Shown here: positions 1 to 9,861 of the stretch, in pieces
How the letters are laid out: every line of letters starts with the position of its first letter
How positions within the stretch are numbered: position 1 is the first letter of the stretch
Source of the DNA: Nocardiopsis eucommiae
Lineage (GTDB): Bacteria; Actinomycetota; Actinomycetes; Streptosporangiales; Streptosporangiaceae
Length of the DNA stretch: 64,000 nucleotides
Direction: 5' to 3'
Assembly (NCBI GenBank): GCA_018388625.1
Contig: CP074402.1
Span: 2,418,001 to 2,482,000 of the forward strand
The notes under the pieces: model-generated
What the model was told of the DNA's origin: nothing
Seen by the model: the letters and a program-made list of their open reading frames with translations, nothing else
Databases searched by the model: none
Program-made: the position numbers and the translations under genes

Positions 1-1062
1 TCGGTCGAGGAGTTCGGCGTCCCCACCGGGTTCTGGTTCGACGCGGTGATCGGTCTCGGTCTGGCCGCGCTGACCGGCGCCGTCATCTTCGGCGGGGTGC
101 GGCGCATCGCCAGCGTCGCCCAGGGCCTCGTCCCCCTGATGGCGATCCTCTACGTCCTCCTCGGTGTCGCCGTGGTCATCGTCAACATCGAGGCCGTCCC
201 CGGGGTGTTCGGCAGCATCTTCGCCCACGCCTTCGGCCTGCGCGAGGTCGCCGCGGGCGGTGTGGGCACCGCGATCCTGTGGGGGATGCGGCGCGGCATG
301 TTCTCCAACGAGGCCGGTCTGGGCTCGGCGCCCAACGCGGGTGCCACCGCCTCGGTCTCCCACCCGGCGAAGCAGGGGCTGGTGCAGACCCTGGGCGTGT
401 ACTTCGACACCTGGCTGGTCTGCTCGGTGACGGCGTTCATCGTGCTCCTGTTCAGCACCGAGTTCGCCCCCGGTCAGGAACCGATCGTGGTCGCGCAGAT
501 GGCACTCCAGAGCTCCCTCGGCAGCTGGGCGATCCACGCCCTCACCGTCATCCTGTTCCTGCTCGCCTGGACCTCGCTGCTGGGCAACTACTACTACGGT
601 GAGTCCAACCTCCAGTTCCTGGACGCCGACGACCGACACCTGACCTACTTCCGGGCCGCCGTCCTGGCCTCCATCTTCATCGGCTGCGTCGCCCCGCTGA
701 CCCTGGTGTGGAACCTCGCGGACATCGCCATGGGGGTCATGGCCACCGTCAACCTGCTGGCCATCGCGCCGCTGTCGACGGTCGCCTTCCGCCTGCTGGG
801 CGACTACAGCCGCCAGCTCCGCAACGGGCTGGACCCGCAGTTCAACCTGGCCAAGATGCCGGACCTGAGGAACGTGCACTGCTGGGGCGACCCCGGGGGC
901 CCGCTGCCCGACGAGGTCGAGCGGTCCGAGGGGGCCGCGCCGAGCGACGCCGAACCGCAGGACGAGCCGACGCCCGGTGGCGAGGGCATGCACGACCCCG
1001 ACCAGGACCACGACGGCGACCACCCGGACGACGACGGCCGGGAACCGGGCCGCGACGACTAG
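1..1062 (+). CDS. Sodium:alanine/glycine symporter (AGCS family), C-terminal part, truncated by window edge
   Basis: The frame is open from base 1, so the gene begins outside the window; the GTG at 46 is internal. The visible part carries the AGCS signature (GMRRGMFSNEAGLGSAPNA, roughly visible residues 95-113) followed by four or five hydrophobic segments. AGCS proteins import alanine or glycine with sodium across the cytoplasmic membrane. The C-terminus is unusual: after the last membrane helix there is a long hydrophilic tail ending in a run of Asp, His and Glu (HDPDQDHDGDHPDDD), which could bind metal or simply be a charged cytoplasmic tail. Family assignment is secure; the substrate is inferred. 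Confidence 0.9.
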   Translation, partial: SVEEFGVPTGFWFDAVIGLGLAALTGAVIFGGVRRIASVAQGLVPLMAILYVLLGVAVVIVNIEAVPGVFGSIFAHAFGLREVAAGGVGTAILWGMRRGMFSNEAGLGSAPNAGATASVSHPAKQGLVQTLGVYFDTWLVCSVTAFIVLLFSTEFAPGQEPIVVAQMALQSSLGSWAIHALTVILFLLAWTSLLGNYYYGESNLQFLDADDRHLTYFRAAVLASIFIGCVAPLTLVWNLADIAMGVMATVNLLAIAPLSTVAFRLLGDYSRQLRNGLDPQFNLAKMPDLRNVHCWGDPGGPLPDEVERSEGAAPSDAEPQDEPTPGGEGMHDPDQDHDGDHPDDDGREPGRDD

Positions 1063-1122
1063 CGGGGAGATGCCGGGACCCGCAGGGTGTCCGGTGCGGG
1101 GGAATGGTGATTGGATGCCGGG

Positions 1123-1455
1123 ATGCGACCTGACGAAGACGATCCCGTGCTTCCCGACACTCCGAGGCCCGTGCGGAGCGAGGAGGAGGTGGTCGATCAC
1201 GACATCCTCGCCGACATCCTGAGGGACGCCATCGGGGTCCTCTCCAGGGCGAAGCATGAGGAGCGCTCGAGGGACGCCCCCGACCACGGGTGGATCGAGG
1301 TGGTCTCCGAACAGCAGGTCCGGCTCTCGAAGGCCCTCCGGGACCTGTACGCGGCGGATACCGACACCGCCGACCGGTTGAGGGCGGAGAGCCTGGCGAT
1401 CATCGACCAGGGGCCGCTCCCAAGCGGCGGACACACGACGCCGCGCCACGAGTAG
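1123..1455 (+). CDS. Hypothetical acidic protein, about 110 aa
   Basis: Small soluble, charged protein with no membrane segment and no recognised motif. The ATG at 1123 is preferred over the in-frame TTG at 1111. It begins 60 bp after the symporter gene and could share its transcript. The middle contains a helical stretch (DILADILRDAIGVLSRAK). The C-terminus (SGGHTTPRHE) looks disordered. Codon use fits a real high-GC gene. No function can be assigned. Confidence 0.6.
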   Translation: MRPDEDDPVLPDTPRPVRSEEEVVDHDILADILRDAIGVLSRAKHEERSRDAPDHGWIEVVSEQQVRLSKALRDLYAADTDTADRLRAESLAIIDQGPLPSGGHTTPRHE

Positions 1456-1508
1456 GTGGGACCTCCGCTCCCCGAACCCCATGTGTGGGGCCGCGACGGA
1501 TGTACAAA

Positions 1509-1523
1509 CGAAAATCGTTTTCG
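1509..1523. promoter_or_regulatory. Candidate Zur (zinc uptake regulator) operator
   Basis: The sequence cgaaaat-c-gttttcg is a 7-1-7 inverted repeat with one mismatched pair. It closely resembles the actinobacterial Zur/FurB box (TGAAAAT-N-ATTTTCA). It is AT-rich in very GC-rich DNA and lies about 45 bp upstream of a permease gene start. A related site at 29349-29363 precedes a cluster of zinc-independent ribosomal proteins. Binding by Zur is inferred. Confidence 0.7.
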
Positions 1524-1568
1524 GTTACCATTCGGGGAGTCCCCAACCGAACCCGACGGAGTACTCCC

Positions 1569-2644
1569 GTGTCCGAACGGACCACATCGGAGCGCGACTC
1601 CGCGCCCGATCCCTCACTCGGTGACTCGATCGCCCGCGACTGGGGCGACCAGGGCGACGAACTGCCCCCTCCGACTGGGGGCGGCGCGCCGACTCGCGCC
1701 GCACCGGAACGGTCTGGCTGTTCGCCCTCCTCATCACCGCGATGGCGGTGGCCCACTCCTGGCTCACCGACGAGCTCACCAGTCAGGCCTTCCTGGCCTG
1801 GGCGACCATCTTCACCGCCATCAGCTTCCAGGCGCTGCCCTTCCTGGTCTTCGGGGTGGCCCTGTCGGCGGCGCTCATCGCGTTCGTTCCGACCTCGGCC
1901 TACCAGCGGTTCATCCCGAGCAAGCCGGGGCGGGCGGTCCCCGTCGCCGGTGCCTCCGGGGCGCTCCTGCCCGGCTGCGAGTGCGCCTCGGTGCCCATCG
2001 CGGGGAGCCTCATCAAGCGCGGGGTCGCCCCGGCGGCGGCGCTGACCTTCCTGCTGGCGGCCCCGTCCATCAACCCCATCGTCATGATCGCCACCGCCGT
2101 GGCCTTCGCCGGGCAGCCGGAGATGGTCCTGGCCCGCTTCGTGGCCTCGCTGCTCGCCTCGGTGGTCATCGGGTGGATCTGGGTGCGCTTCGGCAAGGCC
2201 GACTGGCTGCGTCTGCCCTCGCGCACCCATGCCCCCGGAGCCTCCAAGTGGCAGGTCTTCCGCGAGTCGATGATGCACGACATGATGCACGCGGGCGGCT
2301 ATCTGGTGGTCGGCGCACTCGCGGCGGCGACGCTGAACGTCATGGTGCCCCGTGAGTGGCTGCTGGCCGTGGCCGAGGCGCCGATCATCTCGGTGCTGGT
2401 GCTCGCCCTGCTGGCCATCCTCCTCTCGATCTGCTCGGAGGCCGACGCCTTCGTCGCGGTCAGCCTCACCGACTTCTCTCCGACCGCCAAGCTCGCGTTC
2501 ATGGTCATCGGCCCGATCGTGGACCTCAAGCTGATCGCGATGCAGGCCGGGGTGTTCGGCTGGCGCTTCGTCGCCCGCTTCGCCCCGATCTGTCTGGTGG
2601 TCGGCCTGCTCAGCACGTTCCTGATCGGAGCCGTCCTCCTGTGA
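1569..2644 (+). CDS. UPF0718 (DUF318/YraQ-like) family permease, zinc-responsive; one frameshift near 1665
   Basis: Integral membrane protein of the UPF0718/DUF318 permease family, with about eight hydrophobic segments, the conserved PGCECASVPIAGSL and APSINP motifs, and a second-half SICSEADAFVA motif. The GTG at 1569 follows a GGAG and opens a hydrophilic N-terminus. That frame joins the membrane part (in frame from about 1680) only if one C is added to the run at 1665-1669, so the shift is probably a sequence error. A downstream ATG at 1742 would cut the first helix. The gene overlaps the next one by GTGA and sits behind a Zur-like box, which suggests zinc or other transition-metal transport. 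The substrate is inferred from context. Confidence 0.82.
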
Positions 2645-3455
2645 ACCGGATCGCCCAGGGGCTCACCCTCGTCCTGCTCGGCGCCGCCGCGCTGACCAGT
2701 ACGGTCCCCACCAACCTGTACCTGAACTGGGTCAAGGCGGGTTTCGGCCCGTTCCTGATCGCCGCCGGAGTGGTCATGGTGCTGCTCGGCGTCCTGGTGA
2801 TCGTCGCGGAACTACGCGGCGAGACCCACGCCCTGGACGAGGAGGACGCGGTCCCCGAGGACACCTCGGCGCGTTCGGAGCTCGACCACGCCGTCGCCGA
2901 GTACGGCGGTGGAGGGGGCGGCCACGGACACGACCACTCCGTCGCCCCGAGGGTGGCGTGGCTGCTCCTGCTCCCCGTGTTCGCCGTGTTCGTCATCGCG
3001 CCGCCCGCGCTCGGCTCCTACACGGTGGAGAGCACCGGGGTTCCTCCGGTCCGCCGCCCCGTGACGAGCGGGCACCCTCCCGCTTCACCGACGAGCTGAG
3101 CCAGGCCGCCCCCGACGAGGTGGTGCCGCTCGACGTCCAGCAGTTCGTCATGCGCGCCTGGATCGACGAGGAGCGCGAACTGTCCGGCCGCGAGGTCGAG
3201 CTCACCGGGTTCGCCGTGCCCGCCCAGGACGGGGAGGGCTGGTACCTGGCCCGGCTCCAGATGGCCTGCTGCGCGGCGGACGCGGTGGTCAACAAGATCC
3301 TGATCACCGACCATCCGGCGCCGGAGGCCGACACCTGGTGGACGGTGCGCGGCACCTGGGTGGAGCCGGAGGGGGACCTCTACGACGTCTCCCAGCACGA
3401 GATCACGACCACCTCGGTCGTGGAGGTCACCAACCCGCCGGACCCCTACGAGTAG
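2641..3455 (+). CDS. TIGR03943-family permease subunit (YcgQ-like) with His-rich loop; one frameshift near 3057
   Basis: Partner of the preceding permease: GTG start overlapping its stop (GTGA). Two N-terminal helices, an acidic linker, a His-rich stretch (GGGGGGHGHDHS, about residues 87-98), a third helix, then an extracytoplasmic domain with LARLQMACCAADA and WWTVRGTW. Such proteins are found next to UPF0718 permeases and in Zur regulons. The His-rich loop could capture zinc. The first frame stops at 3099 but the conserved C-terminal domain continues one frame away. Adding one C at the run 3057-3060 joins them. Confidence 0.8.
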
Positions 3456-3465
3456 TCCGGAGTCC

Positions 3466-3497
3466 CGCCCCGCGAGCGTTCTCCCGCTCGCGGGGCG
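3466..3497 (+). terminator. Rho-independent-like terminator after the metal permease operon
   Basis: Perfect 13-bp stem (cgccccgcgagcg / cgctcgcggggcg) with a six-base loop, starting 10 bp after the stop codon at 3455. There is no clear T-run, which is usual in high-GC actinomycetes. Confidence 0.75.
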
Positions 3498-3599
3498 GCG
3501 CCGGAGGCGAAAGAACCCTCTCGCGCACCTTCGTACGTTTCGGTCGCCACACCGGAGACCATTCAAGGGTTTCTTATTGCCCTGAGTAACAATGGGTGC

Positions 3600-5014
3600 G
3601 TGGCAGAACGGAACGAGCGATCCTGGAGACCCTGGCGCGCGCTACGTCCGCGCAGCATCCGAGCCCGGGTCACGCTCGGTGCCCTGGCCGTCCTCTCCCT
3701 GGTCATCTGTATCCTCCTCAGCGCCTCCATCCTCCTGATCCGGGAAGTGACGCTCACCGAGCTGCGTGACCGGGCCGCCGAGGGGCCCGGCACGTGGCCG
3801 ACCACATCATGACGGAGCGTTACGACGGCCCGATTCCGGCCTCCGAGCCCATCGTGCGTTTCCAGGTGATCGACTGGGAGACCGACCAGGTCCTGGCCTC
3901 TAGCGTGGCCCTGCAGGGGGTGCCGTCGCTGATCGAGGAGGACCCCGCACCGGACGACTTCCGCGTCGACGAATTCGTCTGCGACGTCATCCCCGGGGAC
4001 GAGACGGGCGACTGCTTCCAGGTGGTGGGGTACGTCGTCGACGGCTCCGCCTACGGTGACAACGTCATGGCGGTGGCCGCCACGCGTACGCCGCTCATCC
4101 TGGGCGACAAGGTCCTGGAACTGGTCATGCTGGGCACCTCGGCGCTGCTGATCTTCGGTTCGGGCTTCGTCATCTGGTACGGCGTGGGCCGTGCCCTGAG
4201 CCCGGTCACGCGGATCAGTGACGAGATGGAACACATCTCCGTCAGCGACCTGCACCGCAGGCTCCCGCTGCCCAGGAGCGACGACGAGATCGCCCGCCTG
4301 GCGCGCACCGCCAACTCCAGTCTGTCCCGCCTGGAGGAGGCGGTCACCCGGCAGCGCCGGTTCGTCTCCGACGCCTCCCACGAACTGCGCAACCCCATCG
4401 CGGGCATGCGCACCAAACTGGAGGTCGAGCTCTCCGACCCCGATCCCGACCTGCGCGCCAGGGAGCGGCTGCTGAGCGGTCTCCTCTCCGACACCGAACG
4501 GTTGGAGAACATCGTCGAGGACCTCCTGGAGATGGCCCGCCTCGACACCGACCGCGCGCAGGCACGCGAACGGGTCGACCTCGCGGAGGTCGCCCAGCTG
4601 GAGTTCTCCGGCCAACCCGGCCCGCCCCAGGTGTTCGTGCACACCTCGGAACCGGTGTACGCGCTGGTCAACCGGTTGCGCGTCGTCAGGGTGCTCACCA
4701 ACCTCGTCGCCAACGCCACACGCCACGCCAACGGCCGGATCGACGTCATCGTGCAGCACCACGAGGGAGCGGCCGTGGTCGAGGTGCACGACGACGGGTC
4801 CGGCATCCCGGTCAAGGACCGGGAACGGGTCTTCGAACGGTTCGCGCGGCTGTCGGAGTCCAAGGAGCGCGATCCCGGCGGCAGCGGACTGGGACTGGCG
4901 ATCTCCCGGGAGATCGCGGGCGCCTACGGCGGCACCCTGGTCGCCGGACACAGCGACCTGCTCGGCGGCGCCCTCTTCACCCTGACCATCCCGGACCCAC
5001 CGGAGGGCCAGTGA
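3600..5014 (+). CDS. Membrane-bound sensor histidine kinase (HAMP-HisKA-HATPase); one frameshift near 3783
   Basis: EnvZ/BaeS-type kinase. First helix at about residues 26-48, an extracytoplasmic sensor region of about 110 residues containing two cysteines (CDVIPGDETGDC), a second helix, then HAMP, an H-box (SDASHELRNPIAGMRTKL), an N-box (LTNLVANATRHANG) and G-boxes (DDGSGIP, GGSGLGLAI). The N-terminal 60 residues lie one frame away from the rest; one base missing in the GGGGCCC tract near 3783 explains this. No response regulator gene is adjacent, so the kinase is an orphan. Its stop overlaps the next gene's GTG by four bases, which implies co-expression. Confidence 0.88.
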
Positions 5015-6099
5015 GAGCCAGGAAGCGCCCGCGCGCCGAGCAGCCTCCGGAACGGCGCCCGCCGACCGAGGAGACGCGACGTCCCAACTACTTCCTGCTC
5101 GGCTTCGTCGGGGCCCTGGGGGTGCTCAGCGCCTGGCTGCTGGTGCAGGCCCTGACCAGCGCCCGGGCAGTGTTCGTCTACATCCTCGTCGCGCTCTTCC
5201 TCGCGATCGGGCTCAACCCCGTCATCGAGGCCCTGCGGCGGCTGCGGCTGCCCCGCTGGGCCGCGATCCTCTCGGTCTGCCTCGGCCTGGTGGCCTTCCT
5301 GGTCGTGTTCGTGTGGGCGATCGTGCCGCCCCTGACCGAGCAGGTCAGCAGCTTCGCCACGTCGTTGCCCTCGTCCCTGGACCAGCTCCAGCAGTCCGCG
5401 TTCTTCCGTGACCTCGACCGGCGCTACGACGTGCTCGGCCGTATCGAGGGCGTGGTCTCCGGCGGCGACTTCGGCCAGCAGGTCTTCGGCGGTCTCGTCG
5501 GTGTGGGGCAGGTGGTGTTCAACTCGCTGTTCGCCACCTTCACGGTCCTCATCCTCACCCTGTTCTTCATGGCCTCGCTGCCGGGCATCATGGACGTCAC
5601 CTACCGGTTCGTGCCCCGCTCGCGCCGGACCGGGGTCCGGGAGATCGGGGACGAGATCGTCCAGCGCATCGGGGCGTTCATCGCCGGGCAGTTGCTGGTC
5701 GCGGCGCTCGGCGGTGTGGTGGCCTTCCTCTTCCTGTGGCTGACCGGCTCGGCGTACGCCCTCACCCTGGCCCTCGTGGTCGCGGTGACCGCGTTGATCC
5801 CGCTGATCGGCACCACCATCGGCGCGGTGGTGGCGTCGCTGGCGGTGGCCATCGGTGACCCGTGGATGGGCCTGGTCACGCTGGTGTTCTTCCTGATCTA
5901 CCAGCAGATCGAGAGCTACGTGATCGCGCCCCGGGTGATGCGGCACGCCGTGGACGTGGTGCCCACGGTCAACATCACGGCGGCGCTGCTGGGCGGCGCG
6001 CTGCTCGGGCTGGTGGGCGCGCTGCTGGCCATCCCCACGGCGGCCGCGCTCACCCTGGTGCTGAAGAAGGTGGTCTTTCCCCGGTTGGAAGAGCGCTGA
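5011..6099 (+). CDS. AI-2E family transporter (PerM-like)
   Basis: Integral membrane protein of about 362 residues, starting at a GTG that overlaps the kinase stop. It has a basic cytoplasmic N-terminus, two pairs of helices separated by a soluble segment (about residues 110-165), and the conserved C-terminal region with GTTIGAVVASL and QQIESYVIAPRVM, typical of AI-2E/PerM proteins. Members export small signals or act as cation/proton antiporters; the name does not prove autoinducer transport. Coupling to an orphan kinase suggests an envelope-stress or ion-homeostasis role, which is inference. Confidence 0.87.
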   Translation: MRARKRPRAEQPPERRPPTEETRRPNYFLLGFVGALGVLSAWLLVQALTSARAVFVYILVALFLAIGLNPVIEALRRLRLPRWAAILSVCLGLVAFLVVFVWAIVPPLTEQVSSFATSLPSSLDQLQQSAFFRDLDRRYDVLGRIEGVVSGGDFGQQVFGGLVGVGQVVFNSLFATFTVLILTLFFMASLPGIMDVTYRFVPRSRRTGVREIGDEIVQRIGAFIAGQLLVAALGGVVAFLFLWLTGSAYALTLALVVAVTALIPLIGTTIGAVVASLAVAIGDPWMGLVTLVFFLIYQQIESYVIAPRVMRHAVDVVPTVNITAALLGGALLGLVGALLAIPTAAALTLVLKKVVFPRLEER

Positions 6100-6131
6100 G
6101 CCTCCCCGAAGCAGCCCCTAACCTGGGGCGA

Positions 6132-6794
6132 ATGGGGCACAGGTGGGGTCAGGTGTGGCGCGTGGCGCTGCTCGCGGTGTGGGTCGCCGTGTTGGCGTGG
6201 GCGATCCTGCGGGGACCGGACCTGGAGACGGTGCGGGACTGGACGACGAACGCCGGGTTCTGGGGCGCGGTGGTCTACCTGGCCGCCTACGTCCTGGCGG
6301 TGCAGGCGCTGGTGCCGCGCCCGGCCCTGAACATCGCCGGAGGGCTGCTCTTCGGCCTGGTGGCGGGGGTGGTCCTCGCCCTGGTCGGAGGGGTGTTGGC
6401 CGCCGTCGCGCAGTTCGCGGTGGCCCGGTACGTGGCCGGGGACGCGCTCTCACGCCGTCTCCCCGAACGCGTCCGGACCCGGCTGGAGGGGCTGGTGGGA
6501 CGACGGGCGCTGTTGGCCGTCGTGCAGCTCCGGCTCATCCCGGTGATCCCCTACCAGATGGTCAACTACGGCTTCGGACTGACCGGGCTGCGGGTCGCGC
6601 CCTTCGCCCTGGGAACCGCCCTGGGGTCGCTGCCCGCCACGGCGGCGATGGTGGTGGTCGGCACCGGCGGGATCGACCTCGGGTTCCCGGTGGCGGTGGC
6701 CACCGGTGCGGCGGCCGCGCTCCTCGCGCTCGCCTGGTGGCTGCGCTCGCGCCGGCGCCGCGTGCGGGAGCGGGAACAGCGGGCCCGGGCCTGA
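6132..6794 (+). CDS. TVP38/TMEM64 family (DedA-superfamily) membrane protein
   Basis: About 220 residues with five or six hydrophobic segments. The family motif region is visible: AGGLLFGLVAG (about residues 73-83), then RLIPVIPYQMVNYGFGL (about 135-151). TVP38/DedA proteins are membrane proteins linked to lipid scrambling or flipping and proton-dependent transport. ATG at 6132 lies 32 bp after the previous stop. The C-terminus is very basic (LRSRRRRVRERE), consistent with a cytoplasmic tail. The precise substrate is unknown. Confidence 0.85.
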   Translation: MGHRWGQVWRVALLAVWVAVLAWAILRGPDLETVRDWTTNAGFWGAVVYLAAYVLAVQALVPRPALNIAGGLLFGLVAGVVLALVGGVLAAVAQFAVARYVAGDALSRRLPERVRTRLEGLVGRRALLAVVQLRLIPVIPYQMVNYGFGLTGLRVAPFALGTALGSLPATAAMVVVGTGGIDLGFPVAVATGAAAALLALAWWLRSRRRRVREREQRARA

Positions 6795-6826
6795 TCCGGT
6801 GCGGCCCGGCCCGCCGTTCGCCCGAC

Positions 6827-8136
6827 TCAGCCGAACAGGGGCACGTCGTCCGGATCGGGCCGGTCGAGCTCGAACGGGAGGATCTCCCCGCCGTCGCTGT
6901 CGGTGACACGGGGTTCCTGGAGGATCTCGGGCTCCTCACCGGCGCGGTTGCGCACCACCATCACCCCGGAGTAGCCGCTGTGGTCGTTCTCGGTGGCGAC
7001 GAAGGGCACGAGGCCGGGGCCGGTCCACTCCCGCGAGTTGAGGGTCCGCAGCAGGCGCTCGCGGTCCAGGTCGGGGCCGACCTCCATGAGCAGCTGGGCG
7101 AACAGGGTCGCCTGCACCATGCCGTACACGGTGGTGTCGGTGAAGGGTGCGCCCTCGTTGTACTCCTCGTGGATGTCCCGGTAGAAGGCGGTCCACGGGT
7201 CGTCGCTCTGGGCGGCCATCGGGAGGAACGCGGTGATGATGAGGCCGTCGGTGAAGGCCTCCGGCGGGACGTCCTCGGCCGGAGTCCCCTCGGCGTACTC
7301 CTCTATGAGCTGGGAGACGATCTCCACGTCGCCGCCGAAGCTGGGCGCCACCCACTGGGGTTCGTAGCCGATCGCCTGGGCCTCCAGGATGGCCAGGCCG
7401 AGGAAGGCCGGGATGCAGTAGCAGACCGCGACGTCGGCGTCGGCCGCCTTGAGCTCGGCCACCTGGCCGTCGAGCTCGGGGACGCCCGGGTCGTAGGACT
7501 CCCAGGCGACGATGTCGTCCATCAGGTACTGCTCGATCCCCGCGTGCGAGGCGGGGCCCACGTCGTCGTTCTGGTAGAGGAGGCCGACGTCGTCACCGGG
7601 GAAGTTCTCCGCGATGTAGGCGCCCTGGACCTTGGCCTCCTTGGAGTAGTCCACCTGGAAGCCGTAGCTGTACGGGTACTCCTCCGGCTGGTCCCACGCG
7701 AGTGCGCCGGAGGAGACGAAGAGGTCCGGGACGCCCTCGTCGTTCAGTTCCTCGATGACCGACTCGTGGGTGGGGGTGCCCAGACCGCCCAGGAGCGCGA
7801 AGACCTCGTCGTCGTCGATGAGGGAGCGCGTGACGTCCATGGTCCGCGCCGGGTCGAAGGCGTCGTCCTCGACCCGGTAGTCGATCCGCCTGCCGTGGAT
7901 GCCGCCGTTGTCGTTGACGTAGTCGAAGACGGCGCTCGCCCCGGTGGAGACGTGCACGAACCCCGGGGAGGCCGGTCCGGTCAGCGGCTGGTGGGTCCCG
8001 ATGACGACGCTGTCGTCGGTGACCCCCGTGGTGAGGGCGCCGGGGAGGCCTCCTCGTCTGACGACTCGGAGGCGCCGCAGGAGGCGGCGAGTACCGCGAC
8101 GGCGAGCGCCGCGGCGGCTGTTCCCAGTGTTCGCAT
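6827..8136 (-). CDS. ABC transporter substrate-binding lipoprotein (type 1 periplasmic-binding fold, LivJ-like); one frameshift near 8043
   Basis: The start at 8136 gives a lipoprotein signal peptide (MRTLGTAAAALAVAVLAASC) with lipobox LAASC. One extra C at the run 8042-8045 joins it to the mature domain (VTDDSVVIGTHQPLTGPAS, then ASAVFDYVNDNGG and RRIDYRVEDDAFDP), the usual start of branched-chain-amino-acid-type binding proteins. It is extracytoplasmic and membrane-anchored. No permease or ATPase gene is adjacent, so it is an orphan component or partners with genes elsewhere. The ligand cannot be predicted. Confidence 0.88.
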
Positions 8137-8665
8137 GTGGATTCCTGAACTCGTTGTGCCTTCGCTACGGGGGCCTGGTGGCCCTTTGGGGGAAAGCGGC
8201 TTCGTGCTCGGGAGAAGGAGAGTGAGGCTGCGGTGCCTACTCGCCAGTACGTTACCGGCTGGTAAACATCATACGAACGGGCTCCGCACCTGCAACCCGC
8301 GGTAGCCCCCACGGAGCTGCGAGGTCGTCGCTCCGGCGCCCGGGGAGGCCGCGCGGACCGCGCGCTCGGGAGCGGAACACGACGGCGTCACTTCAGGAAG
8401 GCGCTCCTTCGCGACAACGAACAGGACGACGGGGCGCTGACGCACGCCCGTGCGGCTCGGGGGCGTTCCCGTCGTTCCCGTGGTCCGGAGGCGCCGCAGG
8501 GGCGGCGGGCGCATCGCGACCGTGGGCGCCGGCCCCTGCCAGCCGCGCGCCGACACGCCTGATCGGCTCGGGGAGGGGCCGGAGGGCCGACGGGGCCCTC
8601 CGCTGTCTCCCTCCGAACGCCTCGGGTCGGGCGACCACTGAGCGCCCGACCGGAGGTGCCGTCCG
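8137..8665. other. Long intergenic region between binding-protein gene and lysR
   Basis: About 530 bp separate the end of the LysR gene from the start of the binding-protein gene, both on the minus strand. Open frames here are GC-driven and lack family features. The only discrete element seen is a near-palindrome at 8251-8267 upstream of the lipoprotein gene, listed separately. Confidence 0.5.
8253..8264. promoter_or_regulatory. Near-palindromic TACCGG-type operator candidate
   Basis: taccggctggta lies inside the longer gttaccggctggtaaac, about 115 bp upstream of the binding-protein start. The outer arms pair and the two central positions do not. Similar sites occur at 22593-22604 (perfect) and 42323-42334. 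The form is typical of TetR-family operators, but no TetR gene is in the window. Confidence 0.35.
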
Positions 8666-9597
8666 TCAGGGGCGGACGGGCCGCGCGGGTGCGCGGCCAC
8701 CGTCCGTGGGAGTCCGGTCCAGCAGCTCACGGGCGAGCCGCGCGATGCGGTCCGAGGCCTGGTCCACCGGACTGTCACGGCGCCAGACCAGCAGGTGCCT
8801 CAGCTGTATCGGGGCGCCCTCCAACTGCCGCACCACCACGCCGCGGCCCGACTCGAAGTCCGCCTGGCACGGTGCGATCGCCCGTCGGTCCGCGATGAGA
8901 TCGCGGATCTCCGATCTCTCGTAGAGCCGGTAGGGAACGTGCGGACTGAACCCCGCCCGCTGGCAGGCCAGGTAGAAGCACTCCGGCCAGCCCGTGCCGT
9001 CCGGTGGCGTCAGCGCCCACGGGCACTCGGCCAGGTCCTCCAGGCGGATGTGCGTCTCCCGCGCCAACGGGTGCTCCGACCACAGCGCCACGTGCAGGGG
9101 GTCCACCGCGAGCATCGCCCAGGCCAGCGGGCCGTCGGTCGGCAGGTCGCGGTCCACGTAGTCGATGGTGGTCCCCAGGTCCAGACGACCGGCCCGGACC
9201 AGGTCGGTGACCAGCTTGGGGAGTACTCGGTACGCACGTGCACCGGGACGTCGGGGAACACCTCCGGCAGCCGCGCCGAGAGCTCCACGGTGAGGGGGCC
9301 GACCCCGCCGACGCGCAGCGTGCTCGGTGAGGCCCCGCGCGCCGTGATGTCGTGCAGCAGGTCGTCCATCGACAACAGGACCGCGCGTGCCCGGACCAGG
9401 ACGAACTCACCGAGCTCGGTCGGCCGTACCCCCGAGCGCCCCCGGTGGAACAGGGGCCCGCCGACCTCGCGTTCGATCCGCTGCAACTGGGTCGTCAGCG
9501 CGGGCTGCGACGTGGACAGCGCGGCGGCCGCCTTCGTGACGCTGCCGGTGTCGGCCAGGAGGCAGATCGTACGGAGATGGCGGAGTTCGAGGTCCAT
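8666..9597 (-). CDS. LysR-family transcriptional regulator; one frameshift near 9218
   Basis: N-terminal winged helix-turn-helix typical of LysR proteins (HLRTICLLADTGSVTKAAAAL, split here as HLRTICLLADTG and SVTKAAAALSTSQPALTTQL, residues about 6-37) and a C-terminal effector-binding domain (WAMLAVDPLHVALW, HPLARE). The two parts are in different frames and join if one G is added to the run at 9218-9221; total about 310 aa, the normal length. It is transcribed divergently from an acyl-CoA dehydrogenase gene 264 bp away, the classic arrangement for a LysR regulator and its target. Confidence 0.87.
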
Positions 9598-9861
9598 GCG
9601 TGGAATCTAGGGCGCCGGGGGCTCCGTGTACAGACGTCGCGGCCAGAACGGGCGAGTCGCACATCGCGTGTGGTCCACCGTCTCCGATCCGACCTTCCGT
9701 CCAGGGTCGACCGGTCCGGGTCGACCTGGGTTCCGTGTCGGGCGGTTCGTTGGGATAAGGTGCCGTGCGTCACCATATAGTTGGATGGCCTACTACTTCG
9801 CGGGCACCCGCGGAGCCGGTCGGTCCGAGGCGCACCTGGGCGCCCAACCGTGGGAGAGTTC

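Noticed and set aside
3563..4951. Minus-strand frame opposite the histidine kinase
   Set aside because: The kinase has all expected boxes; the antisense frame has none and a His/Asp/Gln-rich composition.
6143..8305. 720-codon plus-strand frame spanning the TVP38 and binding-protein genes
   Set aside because: It crosses two real genes on different strands, and its sequence is low-complexity Gly/Arg/Val.
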